Shown here one piece after another: positions 46,361-58,428 of a stretch of DNA of 64,000 nt (position 1 is its first letter; every line of letters begins with the position of its first letter). The notes under the pieces were generated by a model. The model was not told the DNA's origin. It searched no databases and saw only the letters and a program-made list of their open reading frames with translations. The position numbers and the translations under genes were made by a program. Location of the stretch: positions 13,167,501-13,231,500 of the forward strand of contig CM040094.1 in the NCBI GenBank assembly GCA_022496805.1. The letters run 5' to 3'. The stretch is from Pohlia nutans (lineage: Eukaryota > Streptophyta > Bryopsida > Bryales > Mniaceae).

Positions 46361-46827
46361 TTGTCCACATGAAATCAAGGTTACATATGTTGATTGCTTG
46401 AACATAACCATTAGTGTACTGATTCTGTTCATTTTGTTGCTTGTGTAGGAATGGTGGGCGCTTTGACTCCCATCACTCGTTTGCTGTCAGAGAATGCAGG
46501 GCCCTATTGTGATGTCACGCTTTTGAGAGGTCGGAATGCATGGTATGAAGACTTGCAATTGGGGAGACATCACAATTGGGATAGGTAGATTTCAGGTTAG
46601 TTGGAAACAATCTCTGCCCTGTTTTTTTCTCTTTCATTCAGGACGTTGTTTGAGCAAGGTTGCTGTTCTCTCCATGTGACATGGACATAACAATGTTCAT
46701 CCACCTAGCAAAGTGAGTCATAATATTCTTGAAAGGAGCTTGGGCCTAACTGCCAATTCAAGGAAGAAGAATAGAGTTTCTAAGGTGCTATGATATCTTT
46801 GGCATAATCCTCCAGTTCAAGAATTAA

Positions 46828-47052
46828 CCCCTGAACGTCTGATTGTGCCTTTGCGGCCAGTAGAATACGTTGTATTTTGGTCGTATTTGGAATGAATCCA
46901 CACCTTTAATGGGTTTGAGTTCAAAATAGAAGTTGAAATTTAGATCAATACAGTTCTAGTGAGTTACTGAGATCCCAATTTAGAGTTTCTTGTTGATAGC
47001 AAATCCCAATTATACAACAACGTATATACAATCCCCATGGGACGTTTAGGGG
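46828..47052 (+). repeat. TTAA-type MITE, family B, intact ends
   Basis: TTAA at 46824-46827 and 47053-47056; ends CCCCTGAACGTC and GACGTTTAGGGG. 225 bp. Confidence 0.9.
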
Positions 47053-47700
47053 TTAAAACGTTGATATTCACTCAGCTAGCGTAATTACTGCCAACCACAA
47101 TGTAAGGTTGAATGCTCTAAAACCACCAGCTCCCCTAACTTTGCATGTAGACTTTTCCTGGAGTCACCACAATTGAGACTCAAAACTACTGCTTTCACTA
47201 TAATTCTAGCAAACCAATGGCATTACGAAGTAGTTGGTGGTTTTGGGTATCATCATGAGTGGAAATTAGTACCACATAGTGTGGACGGGGGGAACCTGTA
47301 CGTTGATATTGAGTCCTGGTGTACTTTCCACTTTTAAAATTTGTACCAATTTCAGTATTGAGAATAAAATTATGAAAAAATATGCATTCCTTGTTGAATT
47401 TTATGTAAAATAGAAGAAATACATATTTCACCAAAATTTCATTAGTAAAAATACATCCGATTGCTTAGGTTGGTGGTTTGAAGGCAATCAACCTTAGCTA
47501 CAGTGAAAAGATGGGTAGTCAACAGTGGATGGAGTGTTATGGATTCTAGTGTAATCTCTGTAAACTAATTCATTTCTTTGATTGGATCATGACCAAAGTT
47601 ATGATCCAATCAATATCAGTTGCCAAGAGAGTCCTCACTGGTTTTTTATTTTTATTTTTATATATATCTCGGCAGTGGAGCCTTTCTTAACCCTTTAATG

Positions 47701-48233
47701 TCCAGATCCACTCACCACCAATTTCAAAGATGTGTTATGAAACATTTGATGAACCACAAAAATGGAGTTGATATACAAAGAAATGTTATCAACCTCAATG
47801 TGTAGATTATATATGTGCAGTTGGATTTATCATATTTTTTGTTGGTAGTCTTTAATTAGTTCTGCAAGGTTTTCTTTTGAAATTCACTTTAAAATCCCAA
47901 AACTGACAATTTTTTATTAAAAGAATATATAACAAATTTGGAATAATATGCACTAGATGGTGTAATTTCCATTATTTGATTCTACTTGTTTCAGAAAATC
48001 ATTGTTAAGGTCTCACTTTTTGTACTAAGAATGAAACTTGACATAAGCCAATTTTGTTATTTAAATAAATTTAATCACAATATCTTATTTTGAAGATATA
48101 CCATGCAAATGGCAATCAACTAAATCAAGAACCAAGGAATATTTGGATGGATGAAAAATTGTACAGGATGTAATCAAGAGAAAGCTTACAATTTGTTCAT
48201 TGTTCATTTTATGGACGCATGCATGTCAAAGGG
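47701..48233 (+). repeat. TTAA-type MITE, family D
   Basis: TTAA at 47697-47700 and 48234-48237; ends CCCTTTAATGTCC and CATGTCAAAGGG. 533 bp. Its right TTAA is also the left TTAA of the next element. Confidence 0.82.
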
Positions 48234-48237
48234 TTAA

Positions 48238-49313
48238 CTGCCTAAACGTCCATTTTTTGAACAATGTACAGATTCCATCCATGTTTTTTCATCAATCATG
48301 CACTTATTGCAGTGTGGATTTTTTACTATAGACTTTATGGGAAATTAGCTTCATGCATGTGTGAACCAATTAGAAAGGGAATGATTTGAGAAATTTTTAT
48401 GTCTCATTTCATATTGCAACGATTCACCAAAAAAATCTTAAGATCTTAGTTCAAAACAAATCAAAGATGCTTTTGAAAATGTCAACTTATAAATTAAGCA
48501 ACCAAAAAATCTTCAAAAATTACTACACTTAGAATATTACATTTCAACCAATCACAACAAATTTCATCCACAGATTGTCAATATCAAATTGACAAAATAT
48601 TTGTAATCAAATTACAAAAGAACTTTGAATTCTGAGTCTCAATTTTTCTACAAAAATATTGGTGATAACAATCATAAATCTAATCGTATGAATAGAATCT
48701 AAAATTTGTAATGTACAGTTGGGTACAAGATGGTTATGAATTCTGGATCTAATTGAGATTTGTGGGAACTTTGGAAGGCCCATGTATGCTCAAAAATGAA
48801 CGAAATTTCAAGTTGTAAATTGCATTGGAATCACACTAAAGACTACTTTATCATCATTACATACACATATGTAATTGAAAATCATACAATTTTTTTGATG
48901 TTTCCTATATGCTATCTACCATTTAGTGCTGCCACCATTTGTAAAAATTACAACTTGTATTTGTACGATTTCTTACTTATTTTGTAATTAAATGCAGAAA
49001 ATTCTTTGACCATCTTCCAAACGTTCACTATGAAATGATAGATAGTGTATAAAAGAAATCTAAATTATTGTATGATTTTAAATTATTCTTTTTGCACTTT
49101 CAAGCACGCTTCATCGCAATTCCAATGCAATTTGTGGTTTCAAAATCGGTTCATTTTTGAACATGCTAGAGTTTCCTAAACATTGTTGAACTTTCTAGTG
49201 AAAAGTGATTGAAAAGTTTGTAAGCATGTTGTACCCGACTGTACAACCTATATTCATACATCAAGTTCAAAATATCCCTCTTAATTGCTTCTCCAAATGT
49301 AGGCATTTAGGGG
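48238..49313 (-). repeat. TTAA-type MITE, family D, split by a TA element
   Basis: Left end TTAA-CTGCCTAAACGTCC, right end AATGTAGGCATTTAGGGG followed by TCAA (mutated TTAA). Without the nested 48716-49241 insertion it is about 550 bp, like other D copies. Confidence 0.78.
48716..49241. mobile_element. Non-autonomous Tc1/mariner-pogo type element nested in a TTAA element
   Basis: Ends CAGTTGGGTACAAGATG and CATGTTGTACCCGACTG, flanked by TA (48714-48715, 49242-49243). Subterminal sequence ('ctcaaaaatgaacgaa', 'cattggaatcacac') resembles that of the element at 17895, so the two belong to one lineage. Other family D copies have an uninterrupted 'cttgTAcattatg' at the insertion point. Confidence 0.85.
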
Positions 49314-51131
49314 TCAAGTGGAGCATCCTCAGCTTGGCAAGCCAGCTCCAACATGTTGAGCTGTGTCCCATTTTACGAGCTTTGTACAAGATTCTGCTTC
49401 TAAGGTAAGAACTTTTTTCCCTTCATAAAACTTAAGGTAGACTGCCCTTAAACCGCCCATGTAAGTTGTTGTGCTTGGAATTTTTTGAATATGGAATTGG
49501 GACTATCTTTGTCTGATAGATAGATAAGATTCATGAATAGAAATGATTTTTTTCAAATAACATGTAATTCTTATGAATTTTGAATTTGAAAAGATAGTCA
49601 TCCTCCACTTGTGACATGAAGTACATCCTGGATACCTTACTTGTAAAAGTCTCTCATTGGATGACAAGTGGTTTGTTTTAGGTTTCTTAGGGATTGGAAG
49701 TGGTCGGATTTGGGTACATTGGGGAATGAGCAGTTATGGGTCATTTGGTACTTAATTGTGAGACTTTATCTTGAAAATTGTGATCTATGACTCATAGAAA
49801 TATATTTTCTGTAAAAAAAATTACGTAAAAATGTCATGATTGGATGAGTGGTACATAAAGTTCTTCAACCAGTGCTGGACCACTCCCTTTACACTGTAGC
49901 AACACTGTAGAGAATCCACTACGGTAATAAAAAGAATTCAACTCTTCAACTGTCGTTGTTTGGCCCAACTGAAGTTAGAAAAAATGCTCTATGATTCCTC
50001 CGATCCCTTGAAGAATGTTATGTACAATTAGATGCCAGTACCTTAGTAGCTCATAAGTCATTGGAAGAAAATTTCTTGTATTGAACATTGCGCAAAACGT
50101 GGAGAACTTTTGTTCCGCATGATAACACATACAACTTTCTACATGACAAAAAAATTCTTGGCAGAGCCTGAAGAAGTACATGACTTTTTGACCCATGGAT
50201 GGTACAATACTTGCAAACGGATTGAAAGGCACAGACCGGCGAATCTGCATAGTTTTTTTTAAGTTAAATGAACACCACGCCCTTTTCTTTTTCTTTTTTC
50301 CTTATGAATATCCTCACCTGCAGCTTGCAGAAATAATGAATTATTGTTACTACTATTACATTAAGGTGGATGATCCAATAACCGACGTGTACTAAAAATC
50401 AACAATATCTCCAGCAGGTGTTCATTGAAAGCTTCTAATTCTATGCCAGTACTAGGTTTGTATGAAAAGCTTAAAGCGTTGGCTTATGGGCCATCCACTA
50501 TAATATCCTTAGTAGTCGGGTGTTCAAACCATTCCTCTTGAAAATGATTAATCTTTTAGAAACTTTTTTTGCAGGTAATCTCTCAGTATGATATGTGAGT
50601 GAGAGCATGATCTAAGGTTTGTCGTTGAACTCAATTTTTCTTGAATAGAAGTTGAAATGTAAATTATTTTGCTGAAATGAGGTATTAGCATTTGAAGTGA
50701 AAATAATTGTTTTTGTATTTTTGCACCTTGTCAAACTAGATTAGCAAAATTTGGATTTTAAATTTTATTACCATGGAAAGTTGAAGGTTTTTTTTTTTTT
50801 TTTTTTTTTGTTGGTTGGAGAATTCAGTTGAAATTTTAGGGAAAAAAATTCAGAAAATTGACAAGTTGATTTTCATTCTTTAAAAGAATGTTAAGTAGAA
50901 GTAGGTATAAGATGGAACAAAAAATTACTAAATTGCTAATAGTTTTGACATCGAATTAAAACATGTCATTCTCAACAATGAGAATGTTGTAGTAAGCAAT
51001 TTATATGCCATGAGTTTTCTTCTTCTAAAAAGTTGTGAAATTTAAGTTAGGAAATGAATCTTAGAGGTTCATTTTTTTCATAAAGATGTCTTGATTGCTA
51101 ATGAAACCAGGTTTCATCATAACATTCAATA

Positions 51132-51300
51132 GCATGCAGTGTCTCTACCTTGGCTCTACAACAGATAGTACAACATATTCTAGGACTTCATTAGTAGCTA
51201 AGTGGACAGGTGGAGTTCCAAGGTGATGTGCAGAGTGCATGAAGGACAGGCAAAGGGCATAAAGGCTATTGGATGTTTTGATAATTCCTACATCTCTAAT
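51132..51300. repeat. Dispersed repeat S, copy 1
   Basis: 'tgtctctaccttggct', 'acttcattagtagctaagtg', 'gacaggtggag' and 'gcagagtgcatgaagg' occur in this order here and again at 61795, 62930 and 63287. The 'taactcagtggataggtgg' part resembles a tRNA A box, but no properly spaced B box follows. Confidence 0.55.
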
Positions 51301-51400
51301 CCAAATAAAATGAATAAAATCTCTCTATGTAAACATAAATATATTCTATGAAAAAATGCTATTTTCAAATTTTTATTACCTGAGGATTTTCAAAATTTTT

Positions 51401-51559
51401 AGTGAAGCCTCCAACTACAAATCTGTCAAATTTATTGAGTAGATTTTATGTTTGCAATGGTCCACTCATGTACACCTCATCTACATTTTAGCCATGCTAA
51501 TATCTATTTTTGAGGCTAGCATCTACTTCTGTTCAAAGGGTTGGTAAGTTCAGGAGTTA
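51401..51559 (-). repeat. TTAA-type MITE, family C, partial
   Basis: 'gaagcctccaactac', 'gatttta tgtttgcaatggtc' and 'gaggctagcatctacttctg' match the family C copies at 39013 and 43301. One decayed end, GTTGGTAAGTTCAGGAGTTAA, remains. Confidence 0.65.
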
Positions 51560-51840
51560 AGGTCATGAATTAAAATCGTGTACAAAGTCACAATACTACA
51601 TAACGTTCTTTAGAGGCTCACTTTCGCACCTCCAAAGCATCTATCAAGGGATTAGAGTAATCACAGAAAAAATTCTCTAACTTCAGCTAGTTCAAGTGAA
51701 GAGAATTGGAGAGTTGTGTTATTTTATTAGTTTCTCTACAATGTTGCTACAATGTAAAGTGTGTGGTTCAACGAGGGCTAAAAAAACATTATGTACACGT
51801 AGTACAAGTGCCATGTCAAAATTAAAAACGAAAAAATGAT

Positions 51841-52673
51841 GCGAGCTTATGAATGATTATCACTCAACGTGGAGTAATATGCCAAGACTCCATCAATTTG
51901 TCTTTCGTTGCTACCATACTCGGCTATCTCGATCAGCAACTCCTGCTGAATATTTGATTGAAATGCCGAATTGATGCAAATATTCTGATGAATATTCTTG
52001 AAGATTCTCTTTTCACCATAGAAAATAAAATGTTTTTGAAAAAACAGTTTCCTAAAAATTTGGGCATCTCTTTTTATAATCATTTTTTGCCGACCAGACG
52101 GCTGAGTACGGTACTTCTGTGGGTCGTATACAAGTATGTGCCAAAAATATATATATTAAAATACTAAAATATTAAAAGCAGAAATTCAACTTTGCAGGTA
52201 AACGAGCACCTGCTAAATAACCCAAATCTACCACTCTGAAGATTTCTGATAAATCTAGAATTTCACCACCACAAAAATGGAGAACCCAATTTCCAGTTGA
52301 AAATGTTGGTTTCAAAGTACCCCACGTCACTGTCAGTTTGAAAAAATAAATAAATAGTTTTCTTTTTAAAAAGTGAAATGTGATCGTTTACAATTTTCAT
52401 CTTTTACTTTTTCATCTTTTGCACTGTTCACCTTTACGATTTTCACCTTTTACTTTTGTATTCTTTTACATTGTTCACCATTTACTTTTTCATCTTTTAC
52501 ATTTATTTCTTCAGTATTAAAGGGTTGCAAATGGGCCATTTCATAAAAATGAAAACAAAATATTATAATTTGTGCATACTTTCTTGAATATAATATTACT
52601 TTACATTTCATTAAAATCATAACCCGTTGCAAAATAATATTTATCTTTCATACACTGTTGCATCTTGTCAATA
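51841..52673. other. AT-rich region upstream of the acidic ORF
   Basis: Short overlapping ORFs on both strands at 51847-52167 show no recognised family. At 52375-52505 a T-rich imperfect repeat ('ttcatcttttac', 'gttcaccttttac') precedes the ORF. No MITE termini are found here, unlike the flanks. Confidence 0.4.
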
Positions 52674-53141
52674 ATGGAAGATTCTAAAGACATGAGATTT
52701 GAGCGCATAGGCGGTGATGTATGTTTTTCAAAACTTTCTTTAGAAGAATTTCCAAAAAATTATGTACTTCCTAGTTCGAAAATTGTTAGTACGATGTTCC
52801 AAGGGGACTCTGACGAAGATGAGGACGAGGACGATACAAGAGATCTAGAAGAAAATAACACTTCTTGTGAAGAATCCAGAGTAGTTGAGAAGAAAGAAGA
52901 CATTGGTGTATACAAAGGAATGAAGTCTCAAGAATTTTACGAAGACATTGATGAAGACAAATTTGATGTTTTGTCATTTACGAGAAATTCACCACCGATT
53001 TGCAGCATAAATAATTTGAAATCTGCAATGGCAAAGCAAATGGGAACTCCAAAGAAAACCTCAAAACATGTTCGCTTTAGCCCCAACGAGCCTCAAGTTT
53101 ATTACTACGAAGTAGAAGAGCTATTTTTCCCACGATTTTGA
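52674..53141 (+). CDS. Uncharacterised intronless acidic protein with RVxF-like motif
   Basis: An ATG-initiated single-exon ORF of 155 codons (MEDSKDMRFERIGGDVCFSK), long for DNA of this base composition. It has a very acidic stretch (GDSDEDEDEDD, about 44-54). A basic segment near the C-terminus contains KHVRFSPNEP, which fits the RVxF docking motif for protein phosphatase 1, followed by aromatic/acidic VYYYEVEELFF. Small PP1-targeting proteins, including GADD34-like proteins of animals and of some large DNA viruses, share the combination of acidic region and KVRF-type motif. The match is too short to claim homology. Ending: a tga at 53139-53141, then a TTTA-rich tail. It could be a young plant gene, a fragment, or an old insertion. 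Confidence 0.45.
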   Translation: MEDSKDMRFERIGGDVCFSKLSLEEFPKNYVLPSSKIVSTMFQGDSDEDEDEDDTRDLEENNTSCEESRVVEKKEDIGVYKGMKSQEFYEDIDEDKFDVLSFTRNSPPICSINNLKSAMAKQMGTPKKTSKHVRFSPNEPQVYYYEVEELFFPRF

Positions 53142-53149
53142 ATTACCAT

Positions 53150-53640
53150 GTTGTACCAAAATATGTATAAAAATTTATTTATTTATGTTTATATTATATA
53201 TGAGTGTATATATTTTATTTATTTATTTATTTTTATATGTATGTATTTATTTATTCATTCATTCATTTATTTATTTATACAAAGATTGAAATTCTACATA
53301 TTTTTTTGTAATTTTGCATATATGATTAAATATTTTAGTTTGTAAAGTCGTGTTGCAAAGTAAATGGCATATCATTCTTATTTCTTATCATAAAATAAAC
53401 AGAACAGTATTAATATACACATTTATTCACATTTATTTTATGATAAAATTTATATATTGATATAACATATTAATAGAACAAACTAGTAAATGCGTATATT
53501 AATATATAAATTTTATCAAAACATCTATTTACATTTGTTTTATGATAAGAATCAAATTAGTATATTATTATTTTTTAATACATGTATATCATTTTGAAAA
53601 AAAAAATTAACAAAGACTTTCGTTTATTCACTTATATAAT
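53150..53640. other. Low-complexity TTTA-rich and AT-rich tail
   Basis: 'atttatttattta'-type simple sequence at 53170-53285, then mirrored 'cacatttattttatgataa' / 'tttgttttatgataagaat' blocks around a weak inverted repeat (53385-53555). No gene seen. Confidence 0.55.
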
Positions 53641-53655
53641 TTTGTTCTGGATTAA

Positions 53656-54190
53656 TCCCTAATTTACCAAACAACCATTTTATGGTCGTTGCCCTTTCTT
53701 TACATGCTGCCTAAGACGAAAAATAAATAAAATAAATAATATTTTCAAATAGGAAATCCAGTCCACTTTCCAACCCAATGTGAATGATGTCAATCTGAGT
53801 TAAACGTCACCAAAAAGAATTTTTCAAAGACATGGACCCCAATATTGTCAAATATCATTATCAAATTTATTATTTTGGAAAACTAATGATTTTTTCTCCT
53901 TTGAAATTCTTTAAAAAATAATTAAAGAACAAAATGACTATTTCTAACCAATCATACCAGATTTCAAATTCTACAAATAAAAATTGTAATTTTGGTGAAT
54001 ATTGAATGGAAAACGCTTCTAAATTCATTAAATGAGTATCTAAAACCTTTTTTGAAAGTTTGACCTTACATTTAATTACTAAACATCATGCTTCTTATTT
54101 TCTCTTTTGGACCAAACTTCACAAAAGTTGCAGATGTAACATTTCATAATACATCTAGGTTTTGCCCTTACTCCCTCTATCATTTAGAGG
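53656..54190 (+). repeat. TTAA-type MITE, family E, diverged
   Basis: TTAA at 53652-53655 and 54191-54194; ends TCCCTAATTTACC and ATCATTTAGAGG. 535 bp; the interior is colinear with 10377 and 60115 but clearly older. Confidence 0.82.
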
Positions 54191-54194
54191 TTAA

Positions 54195-54750
54195 CTCCTA
54201 AACGTCCTCACCATTTCCAGATTGGACAATTTTGCAAAAGATGCATTGTAAAATGCAACTAAGAGGGATATTGTGAACTTGATGTATGAACAAAAGTTGT
54301 ACATAATGAATTATAGATTCTATCCATATGGTTAAATTTGCGATTGCTATCACTTATATTTTCTATAAATCATAAATCTCAAATTCAAAATTATTTTGTA
54401 ATTTGAGATATTGACAATTTGTGAATGAAATCTGTTGTGATGGGTTGGATGTAATATTTTGAGTTTAGTGATTTTTGGCGATATTTTGGTTGCTTAATTG
54501 TATCAATTGACTTTTTCAAGAGCACTTTTGGACTAAAATCTTCAATTTTTTTGGTAAAACACTACAACATAAAATGAGGCATAAAAGTTTCACAAATCAT
54601 CCCCTTTCTTATCGGATCACACATGCATAAAGCTAACTTCCCATAAATAATTCAATAAAATATTCACAATGCAAAAAGGGCATGATAGATGAAAAAACAA
54701 ATTTTGCTTTTGTACATCATGCAAAACATGCATAGTTGGGAAATTAGGGG
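54195..54750 (+). repeat. TTAA-type MITE, family D
   Basis: Begins at the TTAA that ends the family E copy (54191-54194); right TTAA 54751-54754. Ends CTCCTAAACGTCC and GGGAAATTAGGGG. 556 bp. Confidence 0.87.
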
Positions 54751-54754
54751 TTAA

Positions 54755-56561
54755 TTATCAATTTAAAATCAAGGAATTAACTTATTTATAGAAAAAAATG
54801 ACTTCTACATTGTGCCAACTAGGCCATTTTCTTCTTTTTTTTACTCATTTTCTTTCTTTTTCTAATGTTTGCTACGGGTGGAGGGAGCGGCCAAACTAGG
54901 GCAAAGCCTTGACCTTGACCTATCTACACAATTAAATTCCACTAAAACACTTTGGAATTTTTATACATGAATTTAAAACAAAAAACTTTGAATATTCATA
55001 AAAAATCAAAAAAATCATTTTTTTTCAAATTTTTTTATAGAATTGGCTAAAAGTATAATGATCATAACATAATCATAGGATGCCAAGATTTAGGATATTT
55101 TATTTTGTAGAAACACCAGTTTAAACAATTATAGACAAGAACTGGTTAAAATAATCACTTTAAACGAGATGAATTCTAATAAATATTTAAGCATCTTATT
55201 AAACTTATAATTTTGGTCAATCATAATGAAATTTAAGATTTTATTTTTTATTTTTTATTTTTTATGAATTTTGGTAGTTTATAGCTTTAAAATTATATAT
55301 CTAATTATTTATGATGAATTTTGAAATCTATTTTGATTGAAATGAACTATAACTCATAATCTACAATTAGTCTTTGTATGTCTTTGCAAAATTTATGCAT
55401 TATCTTGCATTTTTTCAAACATTTGCAAATTTGACAACTTTTTAGGCTGCTTCAGGCACATGAACGACCAGCATTCTTTATTTATTATAAAATTAATTAA
55501 CATTATTTTCAGTGATATAAACACATATTCTTATAGCCAACTTGATTCTAAAGAGGTTAGGCTTTTGAAACACTCAATTCGGACACTTTTAGCATGTTTC
55601 ACAACCTTTTCTATTTTTGGTGCGACCCATTTTGGGTCGCCCGGGAAGTTAAGGGTTAATTTCAATAATTAAATTTTTTTTAAACATATTAAATATAGAA
55701 TCTCTTGGAAATCTTTATAATATTTTGGAATATTGTTTAACCTCTTTACACATCTAAGATGTAACAATGCAAATTTTTTACGCATTTGGATACAAATGCT
55801 ATGAATGAATGTCCAAAACTAATTTCTATTAGGAGCTTTGTATATTCCTATAATTAATATTTCAAAACCATTTTTTTTTTTTTAATAACCACAAAAATTT
55901 ACAAAATGAAAAATGAATAAAATAAAATAAAACAAACGACATACCCAATACCGTACCAGGAAGGCAAGGTCGGCAGAAAATAATTCCCCACAAAATGCCG
56001 AAAAAATAAATAAATTTATCAAGAATTTTGTCGAAATCAACAAAAATGAAGTCAACAAAAATTGTAGACAAAAAACAAAGGAAAACGTGTAGCCGCTAGT
56101 AAAATTCAATGTTAGTTATTAATAGCCAAATTTTTAATAATTATTTTTGAAAGTGCCGACCCCTACTTTTCAAACTTTAATTAATTATTCGACATGAAAG
56201 TGCCGACCCTGCCTTCCTACTACGGTATGTAACTTCATGTTTGGCCGCCCTACCGTGAAATTTTCCTAAAGGTTAACCTTTAAATGCCCATGTACACTAA
56301 AGTGTTTGTTTCTATATCTCATTAGTTCTCAAAAGCATGACGACTACAATAAAATTCTAGGTCCAATGGGCTAAACCTAACAAACTCTCACCAAGAATAT
56401 CTCATGAACAACTGATGACGTTGGAATTTTGTAAGTTGCTGCAAGTTTTATAAATGCCAAGTTTTTGCTATGCCAAACAACAATTTTGTTGAAGTAGATC
56501 CAGATTCAATATGTCAAAGGCCACCTATCAAATTCTCTTTGGTTGAATTAGAGATCGTTTG
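54755..56561. other. AT-rich intergenic region
   Basis: No exon recognised. 'gggaagttaaggg' followed by TTAA at about 55645-55662, and TTAA-CCTTTAAATGCCC at 56273, look like single decayed element ends. Two strings 'gtgccgacccctac' and 'gtgccgaccctgcc' suggest another small repeat at 56150-56220. Confidence 0.4.
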
Positions 56562-56565
56562 TTAA

Positions 56566-57137
56566 CCCTTAAATGTCCTTACCCTCTTCTGATTTGGCAA
56601 TTTTGCAAATATGCATTATAAAATGAAATTAAGACGGATATTTTGGATTAGATGTATGAATAAAAGTTGTACATTATATATTTTAGAGTCTATCCATATG
56701 GTTAAATCTCTGATTGCTGTGAAAAATATCTTTCTATAAAATTTGAAACTTAAAATTCAAAATTCTTTTACAATTTGGTTATGAATAAGATATTGACGGT
56801 AAATCTAAAAATGAAATTTGTTGTGTTGGGTTTAAATGTAATGCTTTAAGTGTAGTGATTTTTAGAGATTCTTTGATTGCTTAATTTTATGAGTTGACTT
56901 TCTCAGTAAAACTTATACATTAAAATCTTTGAAATTTTTAGTGGAACAACGTGGCATGCAAGGAGGCATAAAATTCTCACAAATCATCCTCTTTCTAATT
57001 AGATCAGACGTGTACAAAGCTAACTTCGCGTAAAAATTTCAGTAAAACATCCACACTGCAAAAAGTGCATGATTGATGAGAAAACGGAGTTCAAATCTAT
57101 ATATTATGAAAAATATGCATTGTTGGACAATTAGGGA
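56566..57137 (+). repeat. TTAA-type MITE, family D
   Basis: TTAA at 56562-56565 and 57138-57141; ends CCCTTAAATGTCC and GGACAATTAGGGA. 572 bp. Confidence 0.85.
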
Positions 57138-57945
57138 TTAAACCCAAAAAAAGTTGTGGATTTCGATGGTCTCAAAGTATTTGTAGAATTAGATGTTATA
57201 AATTAATCACAACTATCAATTGATAAGATTATTCTTCTAAATTTCATTTTAAAGAAAACATCTTATTTTTATATGACCTTACTTCGCATCATCTATACCA
57301 TCATCATCATTCCAACATTATGGTATTATCATTACTATCACTTCACTGAAGTAAACAGAATCAATTTATCAAAATAAAATGTTAAAACATAATGACAAAG
57401 ACTAGAACATAATGGAGCATATACTTACAATACAAAGGGGGATACTTGGGGCACAAGAGGCATGAGCGTATAATCTTAAAATAAATCATGCCCTACTGGA
57501 CCCTTCAAATCTAGTGTTCAAACTTCATAATCTTCCGATTTATTCTAGAGTTATTTGCAAAGCCATTGTTTCTTTTTTATCTTGTGTTTTTGTTTTTGTG
57601 TCTTCAAAGTGTACAAATTTTGAAATAAATTAGTGAAATATTATTACCCTCGCGAAATAATTGCATATATACAAATGATACAATTTCAAGTCTTCAATCA
57701 AGTTAATCATTAAAGTCATACAACAAGAGATCATTGATAGAGGTCAAAAGATGAAAGTCAATTGACGCCTTATTACGTCTTGTGCTTATTCATTCAAATT
57801 TAAGATATGAGTATCAATGATGATTCAATCATGTAAATTCTACTTTACTACACCTACTATACCCCTACAAATTCAAATCTTCAATAAAATCAAGCATTGG
57901 ATTTATGAAGCAAAAGACATGAAGGTCAAAAAATGAAAACTATTA

Positions 57946-58252
57946 GGAGAAAAATGGGGTTCCAAAGGGGCCCTGTAAGCTTGCCCGTGTTAGGTGAACC
58001 AGCTGCCTAAGTACCCTTTTTTATGTAAACCCATTGGTACAGTCGCTGCCCGCTGACAGCGTTGGAAGCCGCAGTGTTGGCAGTGCTAGCAATGTCTGCA
58101 GTGCTGGCAGCGTTGATTGGCGCGACCCACGGAACAGCACTGCTGGCAACCACGGTGGCACCATTGGTGCTCTTGTCAAAAGTGCACGGTTTTGCCTAAA
58201 ATTTTCAGCACGTGCCAAAGGCAAAGGCCCCTTTGTGACTACAGATTTCTCC
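57946..58252. repeat. Inverted-repeat MITE with GC-richer interior
   Basis: Ends GGAGAAAAATGGGG(TT)CCAAAGGGGCC / GGCCCCTTTGTGACTACAGATTTCTCC, flanked by TTA and TAA. The centre (58030-58170) holds 'gcagtgctggcagc'-type repeats and is much less AT-rich than the surroundings. Confidence 0.6.
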
Positions 58253-58428
58253 TAATGATGTGCAAAACTCAAATTCATTTTTTAAAAGTGCTATTTGGAA
58301 TTTTGCAAATGTCTACATCATCAAACTTCATATTTTGTGTATCATACTCTAATTCTAGATTTGATTGAAGATTTGAGTTTGAAGGGGTGCAATTCATTTA
58401 GTCAAGTAAATTTCACTCCAATGAATTA

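Larger units (their letters stand above)
49886..51770. mobile_element. Candidate element bounded by ~100-bp inverted repeats
   Basis: 'ctttacactgtagcaacact' at 49886 and following 'gtagagaa' is inverted to 'tctctacaatgttgctacaa' before 51770. The arms continue through 'gaattcaactcttcaactg' / 'gaagagaattggagagttg'. Long arms suggest a Mutator-like element, but I see no clean 9-bp duplication and no transposase. The interior contains a degraded family C copy (51401-51559) and a poly-T tract. Confidence 0.45.

Noticed and set aside
46449..46590. Small reading MVGALTPITRLLSENAGPYC after an acceptor-like site.
   Set aside because: Too short, no partner exons found, family not recognised; kept only as part of a finding.
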